Of a stretch of DNA of 64,000 nt, positions 41,966 to 50,155 are shown piece after piece. The notes beneath the pieces were generated by a model. The model searched no databases and was not told where the DNA came from. It was given only the letters and a program-made list of their open reading frames with translations. The first letter of the stretch is position 1. The number at the start of each line of letters is the position of its first letter. The DNA comes from Streptomyces clavuligerus (GTDB lineage: Bacteria; Actinomycetota; Actinomycetes; Streptomycetales; Streptomycetaceae). Both the position numbers and the translations under genes were made by a program. The stretch covers positions 558,001 through 622,000 of the forward strand of contig NZ_CP027858.1 of assembly GCF_005519465.1 (NCBI RefSeq), read 5' to 3'.

Positions 41966-43758
41966 GCGAGTTCTCCTTCGTCGTGTACGGCGGGTGCCCC
42001 GGAGGACACCCAGAAGCGGACGCTCTCCACCAGCACCACGAGCGCGACGGCGGCGGCCAGGGCGGTGAGCGCCCAGCGGAAGTCCGGGGCGGCGACGAGG
42101 GCGGCCAGCAGGGTGACGGCCAGGACTCGGCCCTCGTGCCCGCCGATCACCCGCACCAGCCACCGGGGCGGCGCTCCGGTGCCTCCCCGGATGCGGTAGA
42201 CCGTGTCGTAGTGATGGTAGGCGACCGCGGCCACCAGCCCGAAGGCCGCCGGGAGCGCGCCCGGGGCGTCCGCGCGGGCGGCGAGCGCCAGGACCGTGCC
42301 GTACTCGGCGGCCCGGAAGAACGGGGGGACCAGCCAGTCGAGGGCGCCCTTCAGCGGGCGGGCGACGGCGATCCCCGAGGTCAGGACGTACACCGCGGCG
42401 GCGGCGAGCGGCCAGGGGGAGCCGAAGTCGGCGAGGGCGGCCGTCGCGGTCACCGCGACGGCGCCCAGCAGGGCGATGACGGGGGCGGCCAGGGCGGGCA
42501 GCCTGCGGGCGAGCGGGGCGGTGACCCGGGCGACGGCCCCGGCGAGCGGGCCGGAGTCCGCGAGGTCGGCGAGGGCCTGTGCGGCGCGGTCCGTCCGCAC
42601 GGCCTTGCGGGTCACCGAGCGCAGCAGCCGCCCGGCGGTGGTGTAGCAGGCGGCGAAGCCGCAGCCGATGAGCAGGGCCCAGAAGACGATCCGGGGCGTG
42701 GTCAGGGCCGTCAGCACGGCGATCATGGCCCAGCGCTCGCCGATCGGCAGCACGATCATGCGGCGGACCCAGACCGTCCAGCCCACGCTGTCGAGCCGAC
42801 CGGAGAGGGCGGCGGTGGGGCTGGTGTTGGCGACGGCGTCATGGTTGGCCTCGTTGAACGAGAAGTCCACGACATGCCGGCAGGTCTGGAGCACCATCGC
42901 GCCGAGCGCCAGGGCCCAGACGTCGTCGCCGCCCCGGGCGGCCCCGAGGGCGAGGCCCGCGTAGTAGGCGTACTCCTTGGCGCGGTCGAAGGTGGCGTCC
43001 AGCCAGGCGCCCATCGTCGAGTACTGGAGGGAGTAGCGGGCGAGCTGCCCGTCCGTGCAGTCCAGGACGAAGGAGACGATCAGGAGCACCCCGGCGGCGA
43101 CATAGCCGCCGCGGGTGCCGGTGGCCGCGCAGCCCGCCGCGATCAGCGCGGTGAACAGGGAGGCCGTGGTGACCTGGTTGGGGGTGAGGCCCCGGCGGGC
43201 GCACCAGCGCGCGATGTAGCGCGAGTAGGGGCTGACGCCGTACGTGGTGAAGAAGCCGTCGCGGGCCTTGACCGCGGAGCGCAGCCGCACGGCCTCGTCG
43301 TCGACGGCGGCGACGGCGGCGACGGCCTCCTCGCGGGACCCGTCGTCGCCGGGCACGGTCGCGACCAGGGAGCCCAGCTCCGGGTGGTGCACGGCGGTCC
43401 CGGAGTCGGCCAGGGCCCCGGCGAGGGTGTCGGGCAGCACCCCGGCCCCGGCGGGGCCGGTGGCGGCCCCGGCGAGGGCGCGGGTCAGCGCCCCGCGGGC
43501 CTCGGGGCGCGCGGTGAGCGCGCCGGGGACGGCGGCGGCCGGGAAGCGGGGGTCGGTGAGGGCGAGCCGCAGCGCGTGGACGTGGCCCACGAAGCGGGTG
43601 TCCACGACGGCGACCCGGTCGGCCGCGGGGGCGGCGGCGATCAGCGCGGCGGTCTCCTCGGCGCCCGGGGAGACCCGTACGTCGAAGCCCAGCGACCGCA
43701 GATCGCCCTCAAGCGACGAACCGGGCACGGGCGGACCGGTGAGGATGGCGGTCGACAG
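41962..43758 (-). CDS. CDP-alcohol phosphotransferase fused to extra domains (DUF5941-like), CTG start
   Basis: The protein has 598 residues: a soluble alpha/beta N-terminal domain (about 1-165), a CDP-alcohol phosphotransferase domain whose motif is complete (DCTDGQLAR, eight residues, G, AWL, D, ATF, D), and a C-terminal membrane region with several helices (DUF5941-like). The frame reads LSTAILTGPPVPGSSLEGD after an in-frame TGA three codons before the CTG. AAGGAG lies nine bases before that CTG; the next possible start, GTG at 43728, has no site. So CTG is probably the start. It heads the run of genes that ends with the TagGH-like exporter. Confidence 0.83.
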   Translation of the reverse strand: MSTAILTGPPVPGSSLEGDLRSLGFDVRVSPGAEETAALIAAAPAADRVAVVDTRFVGHVHALRLALTDPRFPAAAVPGALTARPEARGALTRALAGAATGPAGAGVLPDTLAGALADSGTAVHHPELGSLVATVPGDDGSREEAVAAVAAVDDEAVRLRSAVKARDGFFTTYGVSPYSRYIARWCARRGLTPNQVTTASLFTALIAAGCAATGTRGGYVAAGVLLIVSFVLDCTDGQLARYSLQYSTMGAWLDATFDRAKEYAYYAGLALGAARGGDDVWALALGAMVLQTCRHVVDFSFNEANHDAVANTSPTAALSGRLDSVGWTVWVRRMIVLPIGERWAMIAVLTALTTPRIVFWALLIGCGFAACYTTAGRLLRSVTRKAVRTDRAAQALADLADSGPLAGAVARVTAPLARRLPALAAPVIALLGAVAVTATAALADFGSPWPLAAAAVYVLTSGIAVARPLKGALDWLVPPFFRAAEYGTVLALAARADAPGALPAAFGLVAAVAYHHYDTVYRIRGGTGAPPRWLVRVIGGHEGRVLAVTLLAALVAAPDFRWALTALAAAVALVVLVESVRFWVSSGAPAVHDEGELA

Positions 43759-43767
43759 ACGAACTCA

Positions 43768-43773
43768 CTCCTT
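43768..43773 (-). promoter_or_regulatory. Ribosome binding site that supports a CTG start
   Basis: AAGGAG on the minus strand lies nine bases before CTG (43758-43756). The same frame has TGA at 43767-43765, so no ATG, GTG or TTG can start upstream near this site. Confidence 0.65.
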
Positions 43774-43969
43774 GGGACCGAGGGTGTGGGCGCGCGGCGG
43801 CCCGGCCCGAGGACATGGGCGGCGGCACGTCGGCGAAGGCTTCGGCAGAGGCTATCGGATGCGCTGGGGCGGGAACCCACGGGCCGTTTCACTGCCCTGC
43901 GGGCCCCGCGGCTGTAGATCATCATCGTCGATCACCGCTTCCCCGGCAAAACCCGCGCCGTCCTCTCCC

Positions 43970-44250
43970 CCGGAGGACCGTGCCCGCCTCCGGCGCCGGA
44001 CGGCCGTCTCCCCGCGGCGGGGGCCCACCCGATGCGGGCTGGCGCCGTCCGTCTCCCACCGGGCGGGAGTGTGCCCGCTTCCCGCAGTGGAGCCCCTGAC
44101 GGGACCCGAGGCGTCCGTCCCCCACCGGACGGCACTGTGCCCACTCCCCGCACCCGGGCGGGCCGTCTCCCCACGCCGGGGGCCCACCCGATACGGGCCG
44201 GGGCCGTCTCTCCCACCGGGCGGGACGGTGCCCACTTCCGGCACCGGGAC
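43970..44250. repeat. Imperfect ~80-90-bp repeats in a gene-free region
   Basis: The segment CGGCCGTCTCCCC...CGGGGGCCCACCCGAT...CGGGC...GCCGTC...TCCCACCGGGCGGGA...GTGCCC appears at about 44001-44080 and again at 44161-44237. The part CCGTC-TCCCACCGG-CGG-GTGCCC recurs a third time at about 44113-44152, and a shorter piece lies near 43970. The wider gap 43759-44669 shows no credible gene on either strand. Such GC-rich interspersed repeats are common in Streptomyces; function unknown. Confidence 0.65.
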
Positions 44251-44445
44251 GGCCCGGCCCCGTGGTGGGGGGTGCAGGGTCGTCCCCGGAAGGGACCGGC
44301 GGAGAACCGCCCGCGTCCAGACATCGGACGTCCGGTCTGCCGGCCCTGAGGAGTCGAGCCCGGAGGCCCCCACATCCCGCACGGTGGGTCCGCCGGCACC
44401 CCGACCGCCCCTGGGCACAGGCGGACCCGCACAAAACAAGCCCGT

Positions 44446-44560
44446 CCGGCGTTTGAGGACGGACCCCGCACCAGCGGAAAGCCTCACGCGCAAGCCGACC
44501 GCCCCCGCGCAGCCCCGTCGTCGGGGGCCAGCCCCCGAACCCCCGCTCCTCAATCGCCGG
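44446..44560. repeat. Long inverted repeat with nested hairpin upstream of galE
   Basis: CCGGCGTTTGAGG (44446-44458) and CCTCAATCGCCGG (44548-44560) are inverted copies with one mismatch, 89 bases apart. Inside, CGGGGGC and GCCCCCG (44522-44537) form a perfect hairpin. The first arm with its flank (CAAGCCCGTCCGGCGTTTGAGG) is a sequence I recall as widespread between Streptomyces genes. Confidence 0.6.
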
Positions 44561-44669
44561 AGAGGCTGAAATTCGGGCACCCCCACGACGCTGAACACGC
44601 GCAGGCCAAGCCCCACCGTCAGGGACTCGGCGCGACGGCCCCCACGCCGCAGGATCTAGGCTGGCGGTC

Positions 44670-45665
44670 ATGACTTGGCTGATCACAGGTGGAGCGGGCT
44701 ACATCGGCGCGCATGTGGCGCACGCGATGACACAGGCGGGCGAGGCGGTGGTCGTCCTGGACGACCTGTCGTCGGGTGTCGCCGGGCGGCTCCCCGCCGG
44801 AGTCCCGCTGGTGCGGGGCGGGATCGGGGACCGCCCCGCCCTGGACCGGGTCCTCGCCGAGCACCGGATCACCGGCGTGGTCCACCTGGCGGCCCGCAAG
44901 CAGGTCGGCGAGTCGGTGGCGCAGCCACTGCGCTACTACCGGGAGAACGTGCACGGACTGACCGTCCTCCTCGAAGCCGTGGTCGCGGCGGACGTCCGCA
45001 CCTTCGTCTTCTCCTCCTCGGCCGCGGTCTACGGGGTCCCCGATCAGACCCTGATCGCGGAGTCGGCCCCCTGCGCGCCGATCAACCCGTACGGGGAGAC
45101 CAAGCTGGCCGGCGAGTGGCTGGTGCGCGCCACCGGCCGGGCGCACGGGCTGGCGACGGCCTGTCTGCGCTACTTCAACGTCGCCGGCGCGGCCCGGCCC
45201 GAGCTGGCGGACACCGGTGTCTTCAACATCATCCCGATGTTCTTCGACCGGATCACCCGCGGCGAGGAGCCGAGGATCTTCGGCGACGACTATCCGACGC
45301 CCGACGGCACCTGTATCCGCGACTACATCCATGTCGCCGATCTCGCCGACGCGCATCTGGCCGTGGCCCGCCGGCTGGCGGACGGGGAGCGGCCCGGCGA
45401 TCTCACCGTGAACATCGGGCGCGGCGAGGGTGTCTCGGTGCGGGAGCTGGCCTCCCTGGTGGGCGAGGTCACCGGGGTGCCGCTGAAGCCGGTCGTCGAG
45501 CCGCGCCGCCCGGGGGACGCCGCGCGGGCGGTCGCCTCCGTGGAGCTGATCGCCCGGGAGCTGGGGTGGTCGGCCTCGTACGGGGTGCGCGAGATGGTCG
45601 AGTCGGCCTGGGAGGGCTGGTGTCTGCGCCACCCCGGGGCCGCGGCCCGCGGTGACCGCCCATGA
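44670..45665 (+). CDS. galE: UDP-glucose 4-epimerase-like protein
   Basis: The enzyme has 331 residues. TGGAGYIGAHV is the NAD-binding motif, SSSAAVYG carries the catalytic Ser and NPYGETKLAGE the YxxxK pair; RYFNVAGA and GDDYPTPDGTCIRDYIHV are GalE signatures. It interconverts UDP-glucose and UDP-galactose, supplying sugars for wall polymers or galactose use. TAGGCT ends seven bases before the ATG and no ribosome binding site is visible, so the mRNA is probably leaderless. It is divergent from the CDP-alcohol gene run. Confidence 0.9.
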   Translation: MTWLITGGAGYIGAHVAHAMTQAGEAVVVLDDLSSGVAGRLPAGVPLVRGGIGDRPALDRVLAEHRITGVVHLAARKQVGESVAQPLRYYRENVHGLTVLLEAVVAADVRTFVFSSSAAVYGVPDQTLIAESAPCAPINPYGETKLAGEWLVRATGRAHGLATACLRYFNVAGAARPELADTGVFNIIPMFFDRITRGEEPRIFGDDYPTPDGTCIRDYIHVADLADAHLAVARRLADGERPGDLTVNIGRGEGVSVRELASLVGEVTGVPLKPVVEPRRPGDAARAVASVELIARELGWSASYGVREMVESAWEGWCLRHPGAAARGDRP

Positions 45666-45825
45666 CCGTCCGTGACCAACCGCACCGGCCGGACACGGGG
45701 GACGGCCGGACGCCGGGCCTGAGCGGCGACCGGCCCCGCGGCCGGGGGCGTACCGGGTGCGCCCAGCGCGCCGGGCGCGCTCCGCACCAGGGGCGCGCAC
45801 CCCTCGCCGCGATCCGTACAAACGT

Positions 45826-45854
45826 CTGACCTGCGGATCGTTTCCGCAGGTCAG
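45826..45854. terminator. 11-bp perfect hairpin between galE and the cation transporter gene
   Basis: CTGACCTGCGG and CCGCAGGTCAG pair perfectly around the 7-base loop ATCGTTT. It lies 161 bases after the galE stop and 103 before the transporter start. It may end galE transcription or act in the transporter's leader; no U-run is present. Confidence 0.5.
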
Positions 45855-45956
45855 GGGTAATGACAACGGTGTTCAGTGCCGTGTTGCCCATACCCCCCTC
45901 CCGTAGTTCACTGGGGTCTCGTCAGAGCGGTTCCCGCGACGATCCGGAGGCATTTC

Positions 45957-46898
45957 ATGGGGGCTGGGCACGATCACGGACACAGCCACGGAGGGTCCCT
46001 TCCCACGGGCACCGCGGCCGCCGCCTACAAGGGGCGGCTGCGGATCGCACTGACCATCACCCTGAGTGTGATGGTGCTGGAGATCGTCGGCGGCTTTGTG
46101 ACGGGCTCCCTCGCCCTCGTCGCCGACGCGGCCCATATGGCGACGGACGCCATCGGGCTCGGCATGGCGCTGCTGGCGATCCACTTCGCCAACCGCCCGG
46201 CGAGCGTCAACCGGACCTTCGGGTTCGCGCGGGCCGAGATACTCGCGGCGCTCGCCAACTGTCTGCTGCTGTTCGGCGTCGGTACCTATGTGGTCTTCGA
46301 GGCGGTGCAGCGCTTCATCACCCCGACCCAGACCGAGGGCGGGCTGACGATCGTCTTCGCGCTGGTCGGCCTGGTCGCGAACGTGATCTCGCTCTCGCTG
46401 CTGATGCGCGGGCAGAAGGACAGCCTCAATGTGCGCGGCGCCTATCTGGAGGTGCTGAACGACGCCCTCGGCTCGGTCGCCGTCCTGGTCTCGGCCACGA
46501 TCATCCTCACCACCGGCTGGCAGGCGGCCGACCCCATCGCCTCGATCGTGATCGGCCTGATGATCGTCCCGCGTACGGTGAAGCTGCTGCGGGAGACGGT
46601 GAACGTCCTGCTGGAGGCGGCCCCCAAGGGCGTCGACATGGCCGAGGTCCGCACCCATATCCTGGAGCTGCCCGGGGTGGAGGACGTCCACGACCTCCAC
46701 GCCTGGACGATCACCTCCGGCATGCCGGTGCTCTCGGCTCATGTGGTGGTCAGTCCGGGCATCCTGGACTCGGTCGGCCACGAGAAGATGCTGCACGACC
46801 TCCAGGAGTGCCTGGGGGACCACTTCGACGTCGCGCACTGCACCTTCCAGCTCGAACCGGCCGGACACGCCGCGCACGAAGCGGGGCTCTGCCACTGA
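45957..46898 (+). CDS. Cation diffusion facilitator (zinc-type efflux)
   Basis: The protein has 313 residues: a His-rich start (GHDHGHSHGG), about six membrane helices and a C-terminal cytoplasmic domain (VEDVHDLHAWTI). It should export a divalent metal in exchange for protons. The first metal motif is HMATD in helix 2. In helix 5 the second motif reads EVLND, so Glu stands where zinc transporters of the ZitB type have His. This may change the metal preference. CCGGAGG precedes the ATG. It is not in an operon with its neighbours. Confidence 0.9.
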   Translation: MGAGHDHGHSHGGSLPTGTAAAAYKGRLRIALTITLSVMVLEIVGGFVTGSLALVADAAHMATDAIGLGMALLAIHFANRPASVNRTFGFARAEILAALANCLLLFGVGTYVVFEAVQRFITPTQTEGGLTIVFALVGLVANVISLSLLMRGQKDSLNVRGAYLEVLNDALGSVAVLVSATIILTTGWQAADPIASIVIGLMIVPRTVKLLRETVNVLLEAAPKGVDMAEVRTHILELPGVEDVHDLHAWTITSGMPVLSAHVVVSPGILDSVGHEKMLHDLQECLGDHFDVAHCTFQLEPAGHAAHEAGLCH

Positions 46899-47175
46899 GG
46901 GCCTCGCCGCCGGGGCCGGGCGGGGGGCGGCGTCGGAGTCCTGTTCGATGTCCTGTTCGATCATGATCCGGGCCGTGGACCCGGTGTCCGATCCGGGCTC
47001 CCGGGGGATGGTTCCCCGGGGGTCCGCCTGGGCACGATCCGGTAGTCCGCCGGGCCGTCGCGACGGAGCCGACGGCGCGGGCCGGGACATGCCAGGGTCT
47101 GCGGAGTGCGGACAAAGCAGTTGTGTACGGCAGACTGATCAGGCCCACAGGGCGAGACCACAGCGAAGGATGGTT

Positions 47176-47799
47176 ATGCCGACCTCACCGACCTCACCGA
47201 CCGCCGCGAACAGCGTGTCGAACGGCACTTCGAACGATGTGCCGGACGGCGCCGCGCGGGAGATCCTGCTCGAACTGGTCGATGAGCACGGGACCACGAT
47301 CGGCACCGCGGAGAAGCTGGCCGCCCATCAGCCCCCGGGGCTGCTGCACCGCGCCTTCTCGGTCTTCCTCTTCGACGACCGCGGACGGCTGCTGCTCCAG
47401 CAGCGCGCACTGGGGAAGTACCACTCCCCCGGCGTCTGGTCGAACACCTGCTGCGGCCACCCCTACCCGGGTGAGGCCCCCTTCGCGGCGGCGGCCCGGC
47501 GCACCCATGAGGAGCTGGGGATCTCGCCCGCGCTGCTGGCGGAGGCGGGCACGGTCCGCTACAACCACCCGGACCCGGATTCCGGCCTGGTGGAGCAGGA
47601 GTACAACCACCTCTTCGTCGGGCTGGTGCAGGCGTCGCCCGAGCCGGACCCGGAGGAGGTCGGCGGGACGGTCTTCGTGACCCCCGGCGAGCTGGCCGAG
47701 CGGCATGCCGCGGCGCCGTTCTCGTCCTGGTTCATGACGGTCCTGGACGCGGCCCGTCCGGCGATCAGGGAGCTGACGGGCCCCTCCGGCGGCTGGTAG
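47176..47799 (+). CDS. idi: Isopentenyl-diphosphate delta-isomerase, type I
   Basis: The enzyme has 207 residues with a Nudix fold. WSNTCCGHPYPGE contains the catalytic Cys and first metal His, and EQEYNHLFVG the catalytic Glu region; RRTHEELGI is the Nudix helix. It balances isopentenyl and dimethylallyl diphosphate for isoprenoids, including the hopanoids made about 10 kb to the left. The ATG with GAAGGA five bases upstream is chosen; another ATG two codons earlier is too close to that site. The 277-base gap before it holds a short tandem (CCTGTTCGAT twice) and no gene. Confidence 0.95.
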   Translation: MPTSPTSPTAANSVSNGTSNDVPDGAAREILLELVDEHGTTIGTAEKLAAHQPPGLLHRAFSVFLFDDRGRLLLQQRALGKYHSPGVWSNTCCGHPYPGEAPFAAAARRTHEELGISPALLAEAGTVRYNHPDPDSGLVEQEYNHLFVGLVQASPEPDPEEVGGTVFVTPGELAERHAAAPFSSWFMTVLDAARPAIRELTGPSGGW

Positions 47800-47828
47800 C
47801 CGGGGCCCGGGGCGGGGGCCTTCGGGGG

Positions 47829-48281
47829 TCAGGCGAGTTTGAGCGGCAGCTCGGCCCAGACGGCCTTGCCGCCGTTCGCGGTGCGCTCCACGTCGCACCG
47901 GCCGCCCGCCTCCAGCGTGATCTCCCGGACGAGCAGCAGACCGCGGCCCCCGGTCTGCCCGCCGTCGGTCTCCACCGCCCGGGGGCGGTAGGGGTGGCGG
48001 TCCTCGACGGAGATCCGGATCCAGCCGCCCCGTACGGCGACCTCGACGGTGGCCTCGGGCGAGACCACGGCCGCGTGCCGTACGGCGTTGGTCACCAGCT
48101 CGGAGACGATCAGCAGCACCCCCGCCTCGATGTCCTCCTGGAGGGGTAAGCCCTCCCCGCGCAGCACTCCCCGGACGGCGGCGCGGGCCCGGGGCACCGA
48201 CACCTCGATCGTGGGGACGGTGAAGCGCCAGACTCCGTCGTAGGACAGTGGCCGAACGGGTACGCTCCCGCGGCTCTCCAT
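47829..48281 (-). CDS. Anti-sigma-type ATP-binding regulator (RsbW-like)
   Basis: The protein has 150 residues with the single HATPase_c domain common in Streptomyces anti-sigma and anti-anti-sigma networks. SELVTNAVRHA is the N-box, SVEDRHPYRPR the G1 box (with EDRHP in place of the usual DxGxG) and GRGLLLVREI the G2 box. No sigma factor or antagonist gene is adjacent. The start is uncertain: this ATG has only a weak site, and a GTG 16 codons upstream is possible. Confidence 0.85.
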   Translation of the reverse strand: MESRGSVPVRPLSYDGVWRFTVPTIEVSVPRARAAVRGVLRGEGLPLQEDIEAGVLLIVSELVTNAVRHAAVVSPEATVEVAVRGGWIRISVEDRHPYRPRAVETDGGQTGGRGLLLVREITLEAGGRCDVERTANGGKAVWAELPLKLA

Positions 48282-48484
48282 GAATCCGGCACCCACTCTC
48301 TGCTCGACCGTCACGGACCATCGGAGCACCAGTGTTGGCGGGGAGTCGGTCCGCGCCAGGTGACTGAACGCAAGTCAGCGTCAATCGACGGCTTCTGACC
48401 GGGTGCGTATGACAGAGGCGCTTGCGCGACTCATCCTGATCCGCTTGCGGCCGTTCGCCCGGGTATGCGGCACTGACCCCGTCT

Positions 48485-48522
48485 GCCCCGGCCCCGGGGC
48501 ACCCGGCTTCCGGGGCCGGGGC
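48485..48522 (-). terminator. Terminator after the HdeD-like gene
   Basis: GCCCCGGCCCCGG and CCGGGGCCGGGGC form a perfect 13-bp stem around a 12-base loop, 54 bases after the stop. A second palindrome, CGCGTCCGG-A-CCGGACGCG (48548-48566), lies in between and could back it up. Confidence 0.65.
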
Positions 48523-48575
48523 GGAGGTCCGGCCCGGCCCCGGGGGACGCGTCCGGACCGGACGCGCGGGGTGTC

Positions 48576-49160
48576 TCAGTAGGTCCGGCCGGGTGGCTCG
48601 CCCTCGGCGACCATGCCGACGATCCGGCGTCCGCCGACCCCGATCGCGATCAGCCCGAGCCCGTCGAAGAGCAGCGCCAGCGAGAAGAAGAGCCCAAGGA
48701 CATAACGGCTGCTCTCGGGCCAGTTCGCGAGCACCAGGATGCCCAGCAGCAGTCCCACGGCGCCCTGGAAGAGCATCCAGCCGAACTGCGGTCCCCGTAC
48801 CACCAGACTGCCCACCAGCCGGAACAGGCCACCGGTCAGGAAGAGCAGGGCGGCGAAGAGGGTCAGGGCCTCGGCCGACCCCCGGGGATGCAGGATCACC
48901 ACCACACCGGCCGCGATGTTCAGGGCGGCGACCACCACCGCCAGCCAGAAGTAGTCGCTGCCCCGGGACTCGATCGCGTGCACCAGGCCGACCAGCCCGC
49001 CGATCAGCAGCAGCCAGCCGAAGAGCAGCATCGAGGTCAGGGTGGCGAACCCGGTGTAGACGAGGCCGACGACACCGGCGATCACCAGGATCACTCCGAG
49101 GGTGGCCAGCAGGCCGAAGCTGCGCTTCAGCTTCCGGGGCTCCGTACTGGTACCGGCCAT
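48576..49160 (-). CDS. HdeD-like membrane protein (DUF308)
   Basis: The protein has 194 residues and about six membrane helices (for example LLATLGVILVIAGVVGLVY and GWLLLIGGLVGLVHAI). The repeated hairpin of helices with Gly-rich turns and SRGSDYFWLAVVVAALNI matches the HdeD / DUF308 family, whose members are linked to acid resistance in enterics; the role here is unknown. GAGGAAG precedes the chosen ATG. Confidence 0.85.
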   Translation of the reverse strand: MAGTSTEPRKLKRSFGLLATLGVILVIAGVVGLVYTGFATLTSMLLFGWLLLIGGLVGLVHAIESRGSDYFWLAVVVAALNIAAGVVVILHPRGSAEALTLFAALLFLTGGLFRLVGSLVVRGPQFGWMLFQGAVGLLLGILVLANWPESSRYVLGLFFSLALLFDGLGLIAIGVGGRRIVGMVAEGEPPGRTY

Positions 49161-49240
49161 CGCTTCCTCCTCGCCGCACCCCCCTCGTATCCGCCCCATC
49201 CTTGATCGTAGATCCGCCGGCGCCGGATAGCATCCGGCGC

Positions 49241-50086
49241 ATGGAGCGGAGCGGGGAGCACGCGGCGGAGCGGGACACCGGGCGGGGCCGGCCGGGCGGG
49301 GCGGCGGACGGGGCGGGGCCGCCGCGGCTGACGCACACCGTCACGGACGGGGTCGCCACCGTCGTGATCAGCAACCCGGCCAAACGGAACGCGATGACCG
49401 CGGCGATGTGGCGGGCGCTGCCGGAGCTGCTGGACGCGCTCGCCGCCGACCCCGCGGTGCGGGTGCTGGTGCTGACCGGCGACGGGGAGACCTTCTGCGC
49501 GGGCGCGGACATCGCCTCGCTGCGGGAGCCCGGCCCCTCCCCGCGGGAGCTGGCCGTGCTCGCCGAGGAGGCGCTGGCCGCGTTCCCCCGGCCGACGCTC
49601 GCGGCGGTGCGCGGCCACTGCGCGGGCGGCGGCTGCCAGCTCGCGGCGGCCTGCGATCTGCGGTTCGCCGAGGAGGGGGCGCTCTTCGCGGTGCCCCCGG
49701 CCCGGCTCGGTGTGGTCTACCCGCCCTCCGCCGTCCGGCGGCTGGTCGCGCTCACGGGACCGTCGACCGCGAAGTATCTGCTGTTCTCGGGGGAGCCGGT
49801 CGACACCGCGCGGGCGCTGCGCACCGGTCTGGTGGACGAGGTGCTGCCGCCCGGCGGGCTGGCCGGGCGGGTCGCCGCGTTCACGGCCGTCCTCACCCGG
49901 CGTTCCCTGCTGACGCAGACGGCGGCCAAGGAGTTCGTGGCGGGGGACGTACCGCCGGGGCGGGCCGCGTACTGGGAGCGTCAGGCGCGGGAGCAGGCGG
50001 AGCCCGGCGGTGACACCGCCGAGGGGGTCGCGGCCTTCCTGGAGCGCCGGACGCCCCGCTTCACCTGGACCGGGCCCGGCGACTGA
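49241..50086 (+). CDS. Enoyl-CoA hydratase/isomerase family protein
   Basis: The protein has 281 residues with a crotonase fold. NPAKRNAMT is the N-terminal motif, FCAGADIASL and GHCAGGGCQLAAACDLRFA form the oxyanion hole. The position of the first catalytic Glu of hydratases (usually PEI) reads PPARLG, so it may be an isomerase, hydrolase or other crotonase member. No ribosome binding site is seen; TAGCAT ends seven bases upstream, so the mRNA is probably leaderless. It is divergent from the HdeD-like gene. Confidence 0.85.
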   Translation: MERSGEHAAERDTGRGRPGGAADGAGPPRLTHTVTDGVATVVISNPAKRNAMTAAMWRALPELLDALAADPAVRVLVLTGDGETFCAGADIASLREPGPSPRELAVLAEEALAAFPRPTLAAVRGHCAGGGCQLAAACDLRFAEEGALFAVPPARLGVVYPPSAVRRLVALTGPSTAKYLLFSGEPVDTARALRTGLVDEVLPPGGLAGRVAAFTAVLTRRSLLTQTAAKEFVAGDVPPGRAAYWERQAREQAEPGGDTAEGVAAFLERRTPRFTWTGPGD

Positions 50087-50155
50087 GCCGCCGCCGGGCG
50101 TCGGCCCCGGGGGACGCGGGCCCGGCTCCCCCGCCGGACCCGCGCCCCCCGTCCC

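Noticed and set aside
43728..43728. GTG as start of the fused CDP-alcohol phosphotransferase
   Set aside because: It lacks a ribosome binding site, while a good AAGGAG serves the CTG ten codons upstream in the same frame.
44002..44471. Coding frames of 100-250 codons in the 43759-44669 island
   Set aside because: They follow the repeats, are unlike any protein family and are open in several frames at once.
47829..48281. Histidine kinase
   Set aside because: Only a single ATPase domain of 150 residues is present, with no dimerisation helix or phospho-accepting His; it fits the anti-sigma type.
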